DNA of 35,053 bases from assembly GCA_910584695.1 (NCBI GenBank), contig CAJUBR010000025.1, positions 1-35,053 of the forward strand. The letters run 5' to 3'. Made by a program: the position numbers and the translations under genes. The DNA comes from an uncultured Lachnospiraceae bacterium. Its GTDB lineage: Bacteria > Bacillota > Clostridia > Lachnospirales > Lachnospiraceae. The notes under the pieces are model-generated. The model did no database searches. It saw nothing but the letters and a program-made list of their open reading frames with translations, and was not told where the DNA came from. Numbering within the stretch: the first letter of the stretch is position 1; the number at the start of each line of letters is the position of its first letter. This document shows positions 34,133-35,053 of the stretch, piece after piece.

Positions 34133-34600
34133 ATGAAGAATGTGCATATTATTTACGGTGCTGGTTATGGTAAAACGGCTGCTGCCATGGGGTTGGCAGT
34201 GAAGGCTGCGGGAGCGGGAGAGACCGTGACGATTGTACAGTTTCTAAAAGGAACCGACGCAGATTATAGTATCTTGAGTCAAATTGATGAAATCAATTTC
34301 TTTACATTTGAAAATAGCGAAAAACCTTATGGAGAATTGTCTTTTGAACAAAGAGAAGAACAGCGTGCTAAGGCAAAGAATAGTTTTCATTATGCAAAGA
34401 AGGTAATTGATACAGGTAGTTCTGATGTAGTGATTTTAGACGAAGTGTTGGGACTAATGGATTATAATATTCTCTTTGCAGAAGACTTGGAAGAGCTTCT
34501 CAATATCAATAGCTCGGCGAAGCTGATTTTGACAGGAAGAAATTGTCCAGAAACGCTTAAGAAGAAAGCGTCTTTATTATCTCATATTGAGACAAAATAA
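34133..34600 (+). CDS. Short CobO-like cob(I)alamin adenosyltransferase
   Basis: A 155-residue P-loop protein of the BtuR/CobO/CobP family, which adenosylates corrinoids. The ATP loop reads GAGYGKTAAA (residues 9-18) where the family usually has a GxGKGKTTAA-like sequence; Lys14 and Thr15 are kept. The VTIVQFLKG strand, VVILDEVLG and LILTGRNCPE are recognisable. The C-terminal segment of about 20-40 residues that follows LTGR in most members, containing an iKHp-like motif, is missing, so the protein ends early by family standards. GGTGGAGA precedes the ATG. It may be a diverged paralogue. It is followed by a strong terminator. Confidence 0.78.
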   Translation: MKNVHIIYGAGYGKTAAAMGLAVKAAGAGETVTIVQFLKGTDADYSILSQIDEINFFTFENSEKPYGELSFEQREEQRAKAKNSFHYAKKVIDTGSSDVVILDEVLGLMDYNILFAEDLEELLNINSSAKLILTGRNCPETLKKKASLLSHIETK

Positions 34601-34626
34601 GGATTGACGTTCAATATAGAATGACA

Positions 34627-34669
34627 AACAGGTATAGAAACAAATTTACTGTTTCTATGCCTGTTTTTT
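34627..34669 (+). terminator. Strong intrinsic terminator after the CobO-like gene
   Basis: AACAGGTATAGAAACA (34627-34642) pairs with its near-complement at 34650-34665 (15 pairs and one G-T) around a 7-base loop, followed by a run of T. Confidence 0.9.
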
Positions 34670-34691
34670 GCTAAATTTAAAGAAAAATTCG

Positions 34692-34720
34692 TTGACACAG
34701 GTATATATTTATAATATAAT
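34692..34720 (+). promoter_or_regulatory. Consensus promoter of rplM
   Basis: Perfect TTGACA (34692-34697), 17 bases, perfect TATAAT (34715-34720). It is the strongest promoter in the window, as expected for a ribosomal protein operon. Confidence 0.92.
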
Positions 34721-34729
34721 GTTTAACTG

Positions 34730-34927
34730 TGACGATAGGCGAATATATAGAAATGTCATAGCCCCGACGGATCTATATTTCAGAAATTACCTGATTTTAG
34801 ACGTTTACCCACTTCGTCTGAAATGTGAGTGATATATCATACGTCAATGAATAGAGAATTGTTTTGTTATAGGGAAGCTTACGGACAGAGTGGAAGTGTA
34901 ATAAAGCAATGAAATTTTATTGGATTT
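34730..34927 (+). ncRNA. Structured 5' leader of rplM, probable L13 leader
   Basis: The leader, about 215 bases, folds into a closed junction. TGACG (34730-34734) pairs with CGTCA (34842-34846) and encloses a helix (34741-34751 with 34771-34780) and a hairpin TTTTAGACG/CGTCTGAAA (34795-34803 with 34815-34823). Further down, ATTGTTTTGTTAT (from about 34858) can pair with ATAAAGCAAT (34901-34910), and the latter overlaps a hairpin CAATGAAATTTTATTG before TTTTTT (34908-34927). An L13 autoregulatory leader is known from Firmicutes; identity with it is inferred from position. Confidence 0.55.
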
Positions 34928-34943
34928 TTTAAGGAGGAACACC

Positions 34944-35053
34944 ATGAAGAGTTATATGGCAAGCCCATCAACAATTAACAGAGAGTGGTATGTAGTTGAC
35001 GCTACAGGACATACATTAGGACGTTTAGCATCGGAAATCGCAAGTGTTTTAAG
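34944..35053 (+). CDS. rplM: Ribosomal protein L13, 5' part (cut by window edge)
   Basis: The first 36 codons of the 50S subunit protein L13 (uL13). The residues begin MKSYMASPSTINREWYVVDA, with the family-typical ATGHTLGRLASEIA following. AAGGAGG stands 8 bases before the ATG. The gene runs out of the window at 35053, so its C-terminus and the expected partner rpsI are not seen. It is driven by the consensus promoter at 34692-34720 through a long structured leader. Confidence 0.96.
   Translation, partial: MKSYMASPSTINREWYVVDATGHTLGRLASEIASVL

Noticed and set aside
1..35053. CRISPR arrays, tRNA or rRNA genes, transposases, prophage genes.
   Set aside because: No regularly spaced repeats, no cloverleaf-like segment and no transposase or phage protein motif was seen in any intergenic region or supported ORF.

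Overview
The window reads as chromosomal DNA of a low-GC anaerobic Firmicute, most likely a Lachnospiraceae-type Clostridium. The evidence is a DnaE1-type polymerase, an HPr kinase/Crh system, RapZ-WhiA, the [FeFe]-hydrogenase maturases HydE and HydG, strong AGGAGG ribosome binding sites with some TTG/GTG starts, and sigma-A type promoters of the TTGACA-N17-TATAAT kind. I see no phage, insertion sequence, CRISPR array, tRNA or rRNA. Most of the window is core housekeeping DNA; the less ordinary parts are intergenic repeats, structured leaders and a few poorly described proteins. Twenty-eight protein genes are supported, the last cut by the window edge.

Layout. Positions 1-419 hold a leftward promoter and the promoter and leader of a GH25 lysozyme-like lipoprotein (420-1346), which is flanked by inverted copies of a small palindromic repeat. 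A leftward operon then runs lysA, plsC, hydE, hydG (5963 to 1456), behind a multi-hairpin element at 6085-6244. A DUF421 membrane protein (minus) and a divergent B12/MetH-activation-like protein (plus) follow. ptsH-ptsI and a membrane protein (7880-10548) meet convergent pyrG at a shared terminator. ftsH and uvrC lead into hprK with a ROK glucokinase, then murB, rapZ, whiA and a Crh-like gene (16635-21880). A 917-residue Sel1/TPR protein, a MocR regulator, a DUF4143 ATPase and a DUF5662 protein come next. The end holds dnaE with an overlapping TrmH-family methyltransferase, a two-OB-fold SSB-like protein, a short CobO-like enzyme, and the promoter, leader and first 36 codons of rplM (L13).

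How the genes connect. The clearest theme is carbon signalling. PtsH has the phosphorylatable His15 but Lys at position 46, while the Crh-like protein has Glu at position 15 but keeps Ser46. HPr kinase and a ROK glucokinase lie between them. This suggests that sugar transport phosphotransfer and HPrK-dependent regulation are carried by separate proteins. MurB, RapZ, WhiA, LysA and the GH25 enzyme form a loose cell-wall and division theme. No single previously undescribed system stands out. The best candidates for novelty are the HPr/Crh split, the duplicated-domain Sel1 protein, and the structured intergenic elements.
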